Shown here piece by piece: positions 34,791 through 43,848 of a DNA stretch of 64,000 nucleotides; the stretch's first letter is position 1; the number at the start of each line of letters is the position of its first letter. The notes beneath the pieces were generated by a model. It was not told where the DNA came from, ran no database searches, and worked only from the letters and a program-made list of their open reading frames with translations. The stretch is taken from NCBI RefSeq assembly GCF_019334805.1, contig NZ_CP079822.1, positions 930,001 to 994,000 on the forward strand, in the 5' to 3' direction. The position numbers and the translations under genes were made by a program. The DNA is from Rothia mucilaginosa (GTDB lineage Bacteria; Actinomycetota; Actinomycetes; Actinomycetales; Micrococcaceae).

Positions 34791-35651
34791 TTACACAGCT
34801 TCCAACAGGGCCTGATCCCGGTACTCCACCGGGGTCAGGCCCCTAAGCTTCACCTGGCGCCTTGCTGTGTTCCAATGCGTAATATAGGCGTCAAGGTCAG
34901 CTTTGAAACTCTCAAAAGTCAGCCAATCCTGCCCACGGAAAAACTCATCCTTAAGATGCCCAAAGACTTGCTCGGTGGCGCCATTATCAATGCAGTTGCC
35001 TTTACGCGACATACTCTGGATAAAACCGTTCTCAGCGAGCATACTGATGTAGGTCTCGTGCTGATACTGCCACCCCATATCCGAGTGCAAAATCGGCTTA
35101 GCTCCCTCGGGTTTGGCCTCCATGAGTACCTGAAGCATCTCTTGTTGCTGGACGAGATTGGGACACATCGAGATAGAGTGAGCAACAATCTCCTTGCTGG
35201 CAAAGTCATAAACCGGCGCCAGGTAGGCCTTACCGAAGGAAAGCTTAAACTCGGTAACATCGGTACCCAACTTCTGCCAAGGACCGGTCGCCGTGAAGTC
35301 GCGACCGATGATGTTCTCAAAACTTTGCCCCACGTCCCCCTTGTAAGAGTTGTACCTGCGGTAGGGCCTCTGGCGGCGTATACCGCAACGCAACCCCATC
35401 TGACGCATCATCTTCAAAACCGTCTTATCGGCGATACGCACCCCTTCCTCAGCGCGCAGACACATGGCCACCTGCCTGTGACCGCACCCGTTAGGGGTAC
35501 GCGAAAAGATCTGGGCAACCTTGGCACGTAGCTGCACTCTGGTTGGCTGCTGGGGATGAGCCAACGCGTAGTAGTAGCTCGATTTGGCAAGGCCAGCCAC
35601 CTCAAGGAGGTCGTACAGCTTGTGCCCGTGCCCTGAAAGCTCAGCGACCAC
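34791..35651 (-). CDS. IS3-family transposase OrfB (DDE catalytic domain)
   Basis: The frame from GTG 35651 gives 286 residues with an integrase-like catalytic domain. The DDE residues sit in LGTDVTEF, ILHSDMGWQY and DNGATEQVFGHLKDEFF; KGNCIDN precedes the Glu. An HTH-21-like part (SRTPNGCGHRQVAM) lies before it. The GTG overlaps the orfA stop, but the protein is more likely made as an OrfAB fusion by -1 frameshifting: this frame stays open upstream to the A7 run at 35702-35708. No frame damage is visible, so the element may be active. Confidence 0.9.
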   Translation of the reverse strand: MVAELSGHGHKLYDLLEVAGLAKSSYYYALAHPQQPTRVQLRAKVAQIFSRTPNGCGHRQVAMCLRAEEGVRIADKTVLKMMRQMGLRCGIRRQRPYRRYNSYKGDVGQSFENIIGRDFTATGPWQKLGTDVTEFKLSFGKAYLAPVYDFASKEIVAHSISMCPNLVQQQEMLQVLMEAKPEGAKPILHSDMGWQYQHETYISMLAENGFIQSMSRKGNCIDNGATEQVFGHLKDEFFRGQDWLTFESFKADLDAYITHWNTARRQVKLRGLTPVEYRDQALLEAV

Positions 35652-36163
35652 TAGGGCTTTGTCCCGGTTTGGGAGCGCCTCTGCGCCTTCAGGGCAATCG
35701 ATTTTTTTAGGTACGCCACCTGCGCCTCAAGCTTGCGCACACGCTCGGCAAGTTCCTCCTCACGCGTTAGCGGCACCGCCCGCACCGACCCCTTCGGCCT
35801 GCCCTTGGGCTTAGGCTTAAGCGCCTGCGCGCCGCCTTCACGGTACAGCCTGCACCACTGCTTCAACGGTGTAGCGCTTGCAATACCGAAGCGCATCATT
35901 GCTTCAGGCTTACTCATCCCACCGTCAACCACGGCCCTTGCTGCGGCGACCTTGGTCTCGTAGTCGTATCTGGCCTGCTTTACTCCCATGGCAAGAAGCC
36001 CGTCCTTCCCGATGACGCGGTACGTTTTCTGCCACTCTCTCACAGTCGCGGCAGACATACCAAGCTTCTTGGCGGTCAGACCATAGCCGAATCCTCTCTC
36101 GAACATTTGCGCTGCTTGCTCCCGGAGCAAACGATCATGCCTCATTCCCAGATTTATAGACAT
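35651..36163 (-). CDS. IS3-family transposase OrfA (helix-turn-helix)
   Basis: A protein of 170 residues, long for OrfA and like the IS150 subgroup, with two helix-turn-helix regions (GLTAKKLGMSAATVREWQKT and KPEAMMRFGIASATPLKQWC) and a C-terminal leucine-zipper-like stretch (LAERVRKLEAQVAYLKKSI). It binds the terminal repeats. The slippery A AAA AAA within KKS (35702-35708) allows a -1 shift into orfB. Confidence 0.88.
   Translation of the reverse strand: MSINLGMRHDRLLREQAAQMFERGFGYGLTAKKLGMSAATVREWQKTYRVIGKDGLLAMGVKQARYDYETKVAAARAVVDGGMSKPEAMMRFGIASATPLKQWCRLYREGGAQALKPKPKGRPKGSVRAVPLTREEELAERVRKLEAQVAYLKKSIALKAQRRSQTGTKP
35702..35708 (-). other. -1 programmed frameshift site (A7) joining orfA and orfB
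   Basis: On the minus strand CTA AAA AAA TCG in the orfA frame contains A AAA AAA. Slipping back one base continues as KKIDCPEGAEALPNRDKA into orfB without a stop. This is the standard IS3 route to the OrfAB transposase. Confidence 0.75.
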
Positions 36164-36294
36164 GAAAAGCCTCCCATTTCCTGGACTTCATTTTTGTTGT
36201 CCAAGAAACGGGAGGCAGTTCACGACTCGCACCGGGGCGCCGCTTATATAGGAAGGCAACGCCTCCGGCGCGCACCTTTTCGTTATCCCTCATT

Positions 36295-38037
36295 CTAAGA
36301 ACGCGAGGAGCCGCCATCCTCCGAAGAACCCGCCTCAGGCGAAGCCTCCGAGCTCAACGACTCATCAATACGAGCACGAGCAGAGGCGTGCATGCTCTTC
36401 AGAGCCTCAGCATCCTTAGCCGCCATCTCCGGAGTAATCACCGGAATCGCACCGGTCGCCGCACGGGCAATATCAACAGCCGGCTCAGTCTCCAGGGTCG
36501 TCGCCAGCGCATCCTCACGAATGAAGAACAGAAGCAGCGTAGACACCAGGCCCAGCGGCACCAAGTACAGGAACAGCGGAATCAGAGCATCGTTATACGC
36601 ATTCACAATGATGCCGTGCACCGGCTCCGGCAAAGACGCCACCAGCTCAGGAGTCAGAGACGAAGACGCATGGCTACCCGAAGACTGCAGCGCCTGCTGC
36701 GGCATACGCTCAGAAATCAGCGAGGTCAGACGCGAGGTGAACAGACCACCCACCAGCGAGGCACCCACAGTAGCACCCACCTGACGGAAGAAGTTATTCG
36801 ACGCCGTCGCGGTACCAACCACGCTCACCGGGAACGCATTCTGAACAATCAGAGTCAAGAACTGCATAGACATACCCAGACCGGCACCCATCACCGCAAG
36901 GTATATACAGAACAGCCAGGTCGGAGTCTCAATAGTCACGGTCGACAACAGGAACAGGCCCAGCGCCACAATCGCGGTACCGCTCGTCACATAACGCTTA
37001 TAGCGACCGGTCTTCGACACCACGCGACCCGTCACAATCGACACCACCAGCATGACACCCATCATCGGGATCATCAGCAGACCAGCCACCGTAGCGCTCA
37101 CACCCAGCGCCATCTGCAGATAAGTCGGGATATACTCCACCGCACCGAACATTGCCACACCCAGCGCCAGCGAAGCACCCAGAGTCAGCAGGAAGTTACG
37201 GTTCTTGAACAGGTACATGGGCATAATCGGCTCAGCCGCACGGTTCTCCACCGGGATAAACACCAGCGCAGCAACCACCGAGAAAATCAGCAGACCAATA
37301 ATCTGCGGCGAGGACCATTCGTACTGGTTGCCACCCCAAATTGTGGCAAGCACGAGCGCACTCGTACCCGCCATCAGAATCAGCGAACCAAGGTAGTCGA
37401 TGCTGTGCTTCTCACGCTCACGGAACGGGCGGTGCGGCAGCAAGAAAATTACCGCAAGAATCGACAGAATAGCCAGCGGCAGGTTCAGCCAGAACGCCCA
37501 ACGCCAACCCGGACCCTCAGTAATCCAGCCGCCAATCAGCGGACCAGCCACCGACGAGAACGCGAAAACGCCACCGATAATACCCATGTAGCGGCCTCGA
37601 TCGCGCGGAGGAATCACATCAGCAATCACCGCCTGAGAAAGAATCATCAGGCCACCGCCACCCAGACCCTGCAGGCCACGAGCAAAAATCAGCCAGTTCA
37701 TGCTCTGCGCAAGCGCGCCAACAATCGAACCCGCCATGAAAGAGACAATCGCAAAAATCAGGAAGGGCTTGCGTCCAAACTGGTCAGAAAGCTTGCCGTA
37801 GACCGGCATCGTAATCGTCGAAAGCAGGATGAAAATAGTAATCACCCAGCTCATGTGCTCCACGCCGTGAAGCTCACCCACAATCGTGGGCAGCGACGGC
37901 GCCAGAATCGTCTGGTTCAGCGAGGACATGAGCATCACAATGACCAGGCCCAGGAACATGGCGCGGATGCGGTTTTTACTTTCCTGCTTAGCCTCACCGG
38001 CTGGCGGCTGAGGTAGATTCTTTTCCTCTGTACTCAT
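36295..38037 (-). CDS. MFS multidrug exporter, DHA2 (14-helix, EmrB/QacA) family
   Basis: A protein of 580 residues with about 14 hydrophobic helices. DHA2 markers are LNQTILAPSLPTIVGELHG in helix 1, the loop motif GKLSDQFGRKP, QGLGGGGLMILSQAVIADVIP, and GPLIGGWITEGPGWRWAFWLNLP. It would expel drugs or toxic compounds using the proton gradient. The C-terminal 60 residues are cytoplasmic and Ser/Glu-rich. It lies 131 bp downstream of a TetR gene on the same strand, a common repressor-pump arrangement. Its 3' end is 73 bp from the inserted IS element. Confidence 0.9.
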   Translation of the reverse strand: MSTEEKNLPQPPAGEAKQESKNRIRAMFLGLVIVMLMSSLNQTILAPSLPTIVGELHGVEHMSWVITIFILLSTITMPVYGKLSDQFGRKPFLIFAIVSFMAGSIVGALAQSMNWLIFARGLQGLGGGGLMILSQAVIADVIPPRDRGRYMGIIGGVFAFSSVAGPLIGGWITEGPGWRWAFWLNLPLAILSILAVIFLLPHRPFREREKHSIDYLGSLILMAGTSALVLATIWGGNQYEWSSPQIIGLLIFSVVAALVFIPVENRAAEPIMPMYLFKNRNFLLTLGASLALGVAMFGAVEYIPTYLQMALGVSATVAGLLMIPMMGVMLVVSIVTGRVVSKTGRYKRYVTSGTAIVALGLFLLSTVTIETPTWLFCIYLAVMGAGLGMSMQFLTLIVQNAFPVSVVGTATASNNFFRQVGATVGASLVGGLFTSRLTSLISERMPQQALQSSGSHASSSLTPELVASLPEPVHGIIVNAYNDALIPLFLYLVPLGLVSTLLLFFIREDALATTLETEPAVDIARAATGAIPVITPEMAAKDAEALKSMHASARARIDESLSSEASPEAGSSEDGGSSRS

Positions 38038-38168
38038 CGTTTAATCCTTAGTTACGTTCTATATATGTCTGTTGTGAGTGTCCGCCGGGCTCTGGATTCG
38101 GTTGCCTCGATTCGGGGCCTCCGATTCGGTTTCCGGCGGGCTTTGCCGTTTGCAGTAGTAAACCGCCG

Positions 38169-38840
38169 CTAGATTGCAGGTCGACTCTGCTCAAAAAGCA
38201 GGAACTGGAAGGTCTTCACCGTCTGGCGAATACCGCGGGCGATATCCTCTTTGTCCTCCAGATTGCGGGCAAACTCCAGCTGACGAAGCACCGCGGAGGC
38301 AAGCTGGACCTTTGCGCGCGATCGCTCGCGGAAGTGATCGGTCAGCGGGTCAGCCGGGTTTCGGCGCGGGAAGGGGCCGCGGCGACCAGCAGCATCAAAA
38401 GCCACCCAGTCGATGGTGTTCAGGTACTCGGTGAGCACCTGTTCGCACTTCATGTAGTGCATCTTCATTCGTTTCGCGGACTCGGGGAACTCCTGATAGG
38501 GAGCTCGGGGGTCCTTGCCCTTGGCGTAGTGGAAGCTCTGGAAAATGACCTCCCAGAGAAGGTGGGTTACACGAATGATCGTGTTGTCATCCTCGTGGGC
38601 ACGGTCTGTCTCGAGGATTTCCTCGCTGACCACCGGTTCGCGCAGACCCAGGACGGCATCCTCTTTAGAGGGGAAGTAGTTGAAGAAGGTACGCGGGGAG
38701 ACGCCCGCCTCCTGGGCGATTTCTTCAACGGTGGTTCCGCGCATCCCGTGTTCGCGGACGCGTTTGAGGGCTGCTTCGTGGATTGCCGTCCAGGTTTGTT
38801 CGCGGCGGCGTTCGCGAAGGCTCTGTTCCTTTTTCTGCAT
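38169..38840 (-). CDS. TetR-family transcriptional regulator
   Basis: A protein of 223 residues from the ATG at 38840 (MQKKEQSLRERRREQTWTAI). The frame extends to 38906 with other ATGs, and no strong ribosome binding site marks any of them, so the start is uncertain. The TetR N-terminal helix-turn-helix is clear: TTVEEIAQEAGVSPRTFFNYFPSKEDAVL. The C-terminal ligand domain is unassigned. It most likely represses the exporter gene downstream and itself. It is divergent from the cardiolipin synthase gene. Confidence 0.85.
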   Translation of the reverse strand: MQKKEQSLRERRREQTWTAIHEAALKRVREHGMRGTTVEEIAQEAGVSPRTFFNYFPSKEDAVLGLREPVVSEEILETDRAHEDDNTIIRVTHLLWEVIFQSFHYAKGKDPRAPYQEFPESAKRMKMHYMKCEQVLTEYLNTIDWVAFDAAGRRGPFPRRNPADPLTDHFRERSRAKVQLASAVLRQLEFARNLEDKEDIARGIRQTVKTFQFLLFEQSRPAI

Positions 38841-38953
38841 AACTGCAATTATTTCATCACTGCACACAATGCTCAAGTGCATTTTTGGCGTTAAGGCCCA
38901 CAGCATAGCCAGCTAAGCTCCAGCCCCACACAAAACATCGGCATAATAGAGGG

Positions 38954-40432
38954 ATGAACTTGTTTGCCCCCGCCTATCTCGATTTCCTGCCAGACTGGCT
39001 ACGCCTCGCACTCGGCATCGCCGATATCCTCATCCGACTCGCAGCCCTCTGTTGGCTCCCCTACAACCGCAAACCCGTGGTTGCACTGGGCTGGCTCATG
39101 GCCATCTTCTTCATCCCCTTCGTAGGGTTCATCGCATTCCTCGTCTTCGGCTCCTCGCGCCTGCCCGCCTACCGCCGCGCACGCCAACACGCCATGAACG
39201 ACATAATCCGCGAAGTCAGCGAGAACAAGCCCTTCCTCACCCGCACCGACGACCTCTCCGACCCCGCAAAGGCAGCCAGCCAGCTCAACTACACCCTCGG
39301 CTCGTTGCCCCTGGTCGGCGGCAACCAGTTCACCCTCCACACCGACAACCACGAGGCAATGGTCGCCATGGCGGAAGAAGTCGACCGCGCCACCGAATAC
39401 GTGCACTTCGAGTTCTACATCACCGCCTACGACGAGGCGAGCGCAGTCCTCTGGGACGCCCTCTTCGCCGCCCACAAACGCGGTGTGCAGGTGCGCGTAC
39501 TCATCGACCATATCGGCTCCCGCAAATACCCGTCCTATAAGATGCTCGTGAAAATGCTCAACGAGTCGGGTATGCAGTGGCGCCTCATGCTGCCCCTCAA
39601 GCCGTGGAAGCTCAAGTGGCAGCGCCCCGACCTGCGTAACCACCGCAAGGTCCTCGTCGTGGACGGCCGCGTCGCGTTCTCCGGCTCGCAGAACGCTATT
39701 CACCGCTCCTACGACATGCCCGAAAACATCAAGAAGGGCCTGGAGTGGAAGGATCTGACCTTCTCCTGCACCGGCCCGATTGTTGAAGAGCTCAACGCTG
39801 TCTTTGTCTCCGACTGGTACTCCGAAACGAACCAGCTGATCCTGGCAGAAATTAACACCACCATCCCCTACCACGAGGATGGGATGCGCGCCCAGGTTGT
39901 TCCCTCCGGCCCCGGTTTTGAAACCGAAAACAACCTGCGCCTCATCAACTACTTGATCTACAATGCTGAGCGGCGTATCACCATCTGCTCACCCTACTTC
40001 GTGCCCGAAGAGACCCTACTGCAGGCACTCACGAACGCCGCATACTCCGGTATTGAAACCACCGTGATTGTGTGCGAGAAGGGCGACCAGTTCCTGCCGA
40101 ACATGGCGCAGCGTTCCTACTACGAGCAGCTGTTGCAGGCGGGTGTGCGTATTCTGCAGTACCCCAGCCCGACCGTGCTGCACTCCAAGTTCATGATGGT
40201 CGACGACGAAATCGCGTTCATTGGCTCGTCCAATATGGACCCGCGTTCCTTCTCGCTGAACATGGAAGTGTCAACGTTCGTCATTGACCGCAAAATGGTG
40301 GCGATGCTGGATGAAGTATGCGCCGAATACGAGCAGGTCTGCACCGAGCTGCTGTACACCCAGTGGGCGGAGCGCCCGCGCCGCATCAAGATGACGGAGA
40401 ACCTCTGCCGACTGTGGTCATCGCTCCTCTAA
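38954..40432 (+). CDS. cls: Cardiolipin synthase (phospholipase D superfamily)
   Basis: A protein of 492 residues. Two N-terminal membrane segments (LALGIADILIRLAALCWLP and LGWLMAIFFIPFVGFIAFLVFG) precede two phospholipase D catalytic halves. HKD motif 1 is NHRKVLVVDGRVAFSGSQN with His230; motif 2 is LHSKFMMVDDEIAFIGSSN with His410. It condenses phosphatidyl groups to cardiolipin at the membrane. It starts about 110 bp from the TetR start on the other strand and ends before a strong terminator, so it is probably monocistronic. Confidence 0.92.
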   Translation: MNLFAPAYLDFLPDWLRLALGIADILIRLAALCWLPYNRKPVVALGWLMAIFFIPFVGFIAFLVFGSSRLPAYRRARQHAMNDIIREVSENKPFLTRTDDLSDPAKAASQLNYTLGSLPLVGGNQFTLHTDNHEAMVAMAEEVDRATEYVHFEFYITAYDEASAVLWDALFAAHKRGVQVRVLIDHIGSRKYPSYKMLVKMLNESGMQWRLMLPLKPWKLKWQRPDLRNHRKVLVVDGRVAFSGSQNAIHRSYDMPENIKKGLEWKDLTFSCTGPIVEELNAVFVSDWYSETNQLILAEINTTIPYHEDGMRAQVVPSGPGFETENNLRLINYLIYNAERRITICSPYFVPEETLLQALTNAAYSGIETTVIVCEKGDQFLPNMAQRSYYEQLLQAGVRILQYPSPTVLHSKFMMVDDEIAFIGSSNMDPRSFSLNMEVSTFVIDRKMVAMLDEVCAEYEQVCTELLYTQWAERPRRIKMTENLCRLWSSLL

Positions 40433-40476
40433 ACCATTTTTGACCCACTAGCTTTACCCGCTAAAGCGCACGAGAT

Positions 40477-40523
40477 AAAAGCTCCCCCTGAGTTCGATTA
40501 AATCAATACTCAGGGGAGCTTTT
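40477..40523. terminator. Terminator between cls and the YdcF-like gene
   Basis: AAAAGCTCCCCCTGAGT pairs with ACTCAGGGGAGCTTTT over a 14-nt loop, with A/T runs on both sides, so it can serve both convergent genes. Confidence 0.87.
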
Positions 40524-40613
40524 GTATGCACCATCGCTGGGATGCGCCGGGCCACATGCTAGAGCAGCGCTATACATTAGGACGGGGCTACCGGCTAGAG
40601 CCGCAGCTGGATG

Positions 40614-41714
40614 CTACATCGGTTCGCCCGGGCCCTTCAAATCGGCGGAGTACAAATACCACACGAAGAGCGCCACTGCAATGTAGAGAACCGTGCACAG
40701 GCTCAAAGTGATGATGTGGCGACGGCGAGTAATACTCAAATACCCAATAAACTCACGGATAAAAGCATTCACCGCAAAATACAGCTTCGTACGAGCCCCC
40801 GCACCCCAGCATTCCAGACCCAGCGAACGTGCCAACAGCAACGCACGGAACAGGTGGTAGCTGGTTGTTACCACAGCAACTTTCGGGGTTTTACCCTCGG
40901 CAACCTCCGGCATCAAGGCGTAAGAGAAGAGCAGGTTCTCGCGGGTGTTCACCGCGCGGTCCTCCACAATAATGTCCGCCTCGGGAATACCACGGGATAC
41001 AGCGTAGCGAGTCATCGCCACGCCCTCGGGCACCTCCTCATCCGCGCCCTGACCGCCAGACATAATCAGCTTCGAGCCGGGGTTCTTACGGTAAATTTCA
41101 ATGCCGCGATCGATACGACCCGCCAACAGCGGAGTCACCTGGTCACCAATAAGACCCGAACCAAGCACCACCACATAGTCAGCCTGCTGGCGGAAATTTA
41201 CCAGGTTCAACGCTGCCGCCACAGTAAAGCCCACCGCGTAGATAGTGAAATAGGTCAGCACCAGCGAAAAATAGAAATAAATAGTGCCCCACACGCCGCC
41301 AAACGGAACATTCTCCACCGAACCGGGAACAAAGAACGGCCCCACAATAAGAGCGACACCGGCAGCCAATGCCAAAGAATTAGTGAGCGAAAAACCCTCA
41401 CGAGCAATAAGGCGCACACCGCTATAAAGGAACAGACCGGTCAAACCCAGAGGCGTAAAAAGCGAAAGAATCACCGGAATGATAACAATGAGGAGCGCCA
41501 GCACCAGCAAAATCTGGTTCTCTGACACAACCGCCATTGCGCCCAGGCTCGTACCCAGCAACCCCACGGTCACAATCAGTAGCCAGCCGACAAACACGCT
41601 ACGGCGTTCCCGCAGGTAGAGGCAGATAAAAAGCACCGGCGAAAGCGCCGTCAGCGCATACAGCACCACCAGCGGGATATATAGAGAAGAACCGGGAGGA
41701 GGAAGAAACTGCAT
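40614..41714 (-). CDS. YdcF/SanA-like (DUF218) membrane protein
   Basis: A protein of 366 residues. The N-terminal half has six or so hydrophobic helices. The C-terminal half is a DUF218 domain: ADYVVVLGSGLIGDQVTPLL, RIDRGIEIYRKNPGSKLIMS, GGQGADEEVPEGVAM, ENLLFSYALM and VTTSYHLFRALLLARSLG. Such proteins are linked to envelope integrity and possibly to polyprenyl-lipid handling, but the reaction is not established. It is on the minus strand downstream of the RNase HI-like gene, with 231 bp between. Confidence 0.82.
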   Translation of the reverse strand: MQFLPPPGSSLYIPLVVLYALTALSPVLFICLYLRERRSVFVGWLLIVTVGLLGTSLGAMAVVSENQILLVLALLIVIIPVILSLFTPLGLTGLFLYSGVRLIAREGFSLTNSLALAAGVALIVGPFFVPGSVENVPFGGVWGTIYFYFSLVLTYFTIYAVGFTVAAALNLVNFRQQADYVVVLGSGLIGDQVTPLLAGRIDRGIEIYRKNPGSKLIMSGGQGADEEVPEGVAMTRYAVSRGIPEADIIVEDRAVNTRENLLFSYALMPEVAEGKTPKVAVVTTSYHLFRALLLARSLGLECWGAGARTKLYFAVNAFIREFIGYLSITRRRHIITLSLCTVLYIAVALFVWYLYSADLKGPGEPM

Positions 41715-41889
41715 AAATTGGATCCCAAAAATAAGTAAAGTGTGCGCCCGCTAAAAATCGGGAGAATCAAAAAAATTCTTCACACAATTCTATCCCCACC
41801 GCTGTACATCTATCGCTGCAGGCCCGCCGCACACAAGCGCATGCAGAAAAGGCAAAAGGGCAAAAAGAAACACGCGACACCTCCGACAT

Positions 41890-41907
41890 CGCATACTTTC
41901 GTATGCG
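41890..41907. terminator. Small hairpin after the RNase HI-like gene
   Basis: CGCATAC pairs with GTATGCG over TTTC. There is no T-run, so it is at best a weak terminator for the minus-strand gene ending at 41946. The rest of 41715-41945 shows nothing else. Confidence 0.35.
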
Positions 41908-41945
41908 GCGAATGCATCGCGCGTTCATTTCTACCCTGGACTAGT

Positions 41946-43184
41946 TTAGCGCCATAAACGGTTTCCCGTGTGGATTGAAGAAGGTTTAATCTGCAACCAC
42001 TCCGGCGCAAGCAGGCGAACAGCCTTCGCACAACCCGACAAAGCAGTAATAATCGACTCGCAACGCTGATTAAACTCGCTCTGATGACGCTTATCCACAA
42101 TCTGCCCCGGAAAATGGCGATGCATCTTCGACACAGAGTCGCTACTCTCCTGCAAACCGTGGCCCGTATGGCCCGGAACATGCTTCACCAGCACACGCTT
42201 CTCGCGGATAGCCTCCGTCAAAGCACGCATCTGAGCCACAACACGCTCATCCTGAATGCCCTCAGAAACCCAGGCTTCAAAAGCCCAACGGCTATGCGCC
42301 AAACGCAACACAAACGTCAACGCACCCAAAGAATCCGTATGAATAATCAGGCGGCGCGAACCGCTATGGAACACCGTATAAGCCGCCAACATTGCAGACA
42401 GCTCACCGGTCATAATGTTCACGCCATCATAGTGGGCATGAAAATAGAAGCCGTCCTCACTCACGCCGGCGATACCCATACGGCCGCCACGCTGATACTT
42501 CTTATTGTGAGTCGAACGGAACGAACAATCCGTGAAAACGCTATAGTCCTGCAGCTGATCCAGCGGACGAGGGGTCAGTGCCTCCTCCACCATCTCATCC
42601 ACAGCGGTACGTGCCGCACACACCTCAGCCTGCATCCGCTCATACGCGGGCGTGCCAGCAAGCTTCACATGCACTTCACCCAAAGAATGGTTATCGTACG
42701 GGTCCAGCACCTTCTCAAAGGCGCGGTACTCCATAATCCCCTTCAACTGGTCGCAATCACGGAAAAGCTGCTTCAAATTCTTACGGTCAGCAGCAATCGT
42801 CACCAGGTTCTGACGGTACTGCTCAGGAACCACATCCCACGCCGAAAGCACGGCACGACCCAGCAGGCAAGGATGCACCTCATCGCAGCACTCCATCAGG
42901 GAATGAACGTGAGTGAAAAGCATCGGCTCCTCATTCACCACCGTGCGGGTGCCGTCCTGCTTAGAAATAAAAACCACCGTCGACAAGGCTGAATAGCAAA
43001 AACCCTGCGCCGTACGATGCTCCTGAGCCACCGCAATCACAGCAACACCCTGATCCGTGTACCCGGCAGGGTACGAAGCGCTATAGTCGGGCGCCTCCCA
43101 GGTCAGGGTGCATCGTTTGATATGCGCCGGTGAAAATCCCATGAGTGTCACCCCCCATGCGTGCCATACCGCGTCTCCTTCCAT
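41946..43184 (-). CDS. RNase HI-like protein with a long N-terminal domain
   Basis: A protein of up to 412 residues. The C-terminal half (about 212-355) has the four catalytic acids of RNase HI in order and at almost the same spacing as the E. coli enzyme: Asp219 (VFTDCS), Glu261 (MTGELSA), Asp284 (IHTDSLGAL) and Asp349 (QESSDS). His339 in the PGHTGHG loop lies 10 before the last Asp. It could cut RNA in RNA-DNA hybrids. The first 210 residues are unrecognised. The start is unclear: ATG 43184 has AAGGAG inside the gene, and ATG 43142, after GGGGGG, is an alternative. A promoter-like pair lies just upstream. Confidence 0.75.
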   Translation of the reverse strand: MEGDAVWHAWGVTLMGFSPAHIKRCTLTWEAPDYSASYPAGYTDQGVAVIAVAQEHRTAQGFCYSALSTVVFISKQDGTRTVVNEEPMLFTHVHSLMECCDEVHPCLLGRAVLSAWDVVPEQYRQNLVTIAADRKNLKQLFRDCDQLKGIMEYRAFEKVLDPYDNHSLGEVHVKLAGTPAYERMQAEVCAARTAVDEMVEEALTPRPLDQLQDYSVFTDCSFRSTHNKKYQRGGRMGIAGVSEDGFYFHAHYDGVNIMTGELSAMLAAYTVFHSGSRRLIIHTDSLGALTFVLRLAHSRWAFEAWVSEGIQDERVVAQMRALTEAIREKRVLVKHVPGHTGHGLQESSDSVSKMHRHFPGQIVDKRHQSEFNQRCESIITALSGCAKAVRLLAPEWLQIKPSSIHTGNRLWR

Positions 43185-43209
43185 TCATGCGGTGTATCAT
43201 CCTCATTCT

Positions 43210-43239
43210 TTTATAGGTCGAAAAGAAAGGGGCACGCAA
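43210..43239 (-). promoter_or_regulatory. Candidate promoter of the RNase HI-like gene
   Basis: On the minus strand TTGCGT and TATAAA are 18 bp apart, ending 26 bp before the ATG at 43184. The untranslated leader would be short, about 20 nt. Confidence 0.45.
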
Positions 43240-43434
43240 ATATAAAACGCCTTTTTTACGGTGAGCGAATGGAATAACCGCAACTCCTCTCACACGCCGG
43301 CACAACACAAAACCCAGCACAGAACACAGCGCGAGAAACCCCCGCGCACACCTCCCCGCCGCGGGGTGAAGGTGTACGGTTAAAGAGTCATATACGATGC
43401 GGCCTCACGCCGCCCACCCCATAAGGAGAGCCCC

Positions 43435-43713
43435 ATGATTGGTGTTTACGCCGGAGTATCCGTCAAGCCCGAGCACGTCGAAGAATTCCTCAAGACCATC
43501 GAACCGCTCGTGACCGCAAGCCGCCAGGACGAAGGCAACGTCAGCTACGACTTCGGTGCCGTCTCCGACACCGACTTCGCATTCATCGAGCGTTGGGAAT
43601 CCCAGGAACTACTCGAAAAGCACATGGGCGCCGAGCACTTCCAGAAGGCTGTCGCCGCATGGGAGCCGCTGCTCTCCTCCGAGCTGGACGTTCGCATCGT
43701 CAACTTCCGCTAA
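43435..43713 (+). CDS. Antibiotic biosynthesis monooxygenase (ABM) domain protein
   Basis: A 92-residue protein of the dimeric alpha-beta barrel ABM/quinol monooxygenase type (YgiN-like). Typical blocks are VYAGVSVKPEHVEEFLKTIE, SRQDEGNVSYDFG, FAFIERWESQELLEKHMGAEHF and the final LDVRIVNFR. Members oxidise quinols or act on small aromatic substrates; some degrade heme, but the heme-ligand pattern of IsdG proteins is not evident. AAGGAG is well placed before the ATG and a terminator follows 17 bp after the stop, so it is a single-gene unit. Confidence 0.85.
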   Translation: MIGVYAGVSVKPEHVEEFLKTIEPLVTASRQDEGNVSYDFGAVSDTDFAFIERWESQELLEKHMGAEHFQKAVAAWEPLLSSELDVRIVNFR

Positions 43714-43730
43714 ACGACGTTAAATACCGA

Positions 43731-43771
43731 AAGTGCCCGGCACCCCCTATGTGAGGGGTGCCGGGCACCTT
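43731..43771 (+). terminator. Terminator after the ABM gene
   Basis: AAGTGCCCGGCACCCC pairs with GGGGTGCCGGGCACCTT over a 9-nt loop. It can also act on the converging minus-strand lipoprotein gene. Confidence 0.87.
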
Positions 43772-43848
43772 CGTATGTCAGCCATGGAGGCATACCAGCC
43801 TTGGAAGCGAGCGCGGCTACTCGCGGCGCGCCTTCATGCTCGCCAGGT

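Larger units (their letters stand above)
34750..36222 (-). mobile_element. Complete IS3-family insertion sequence (1473 bp)
   Basis: Both ends begin TGAACTGC reading inward and continue with matching blocks CCCG and CTTGGAC, so the terminal inverted repeats are about 24 bp with a few mismatches. The trinucleotide CGA flanks the element on both sides (34747-34749 and 36223-36225), a 3-bp target duplication as IS3-family elements make. It contains orfA and orfB joined by a -1 frameshift site. It landed between the opp promoter region and the end of a drug-exporter gene without breaking either. Confidence 0.9.

Noticed and set aside
43081..43320. 79-codon frame overlapping the 5' end of the RNase HI-like gene
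   Set aside because: It overlaps the promoter and start of that gene in another frame and has no family resemblance, though it makes the exact start of the gene less certain.
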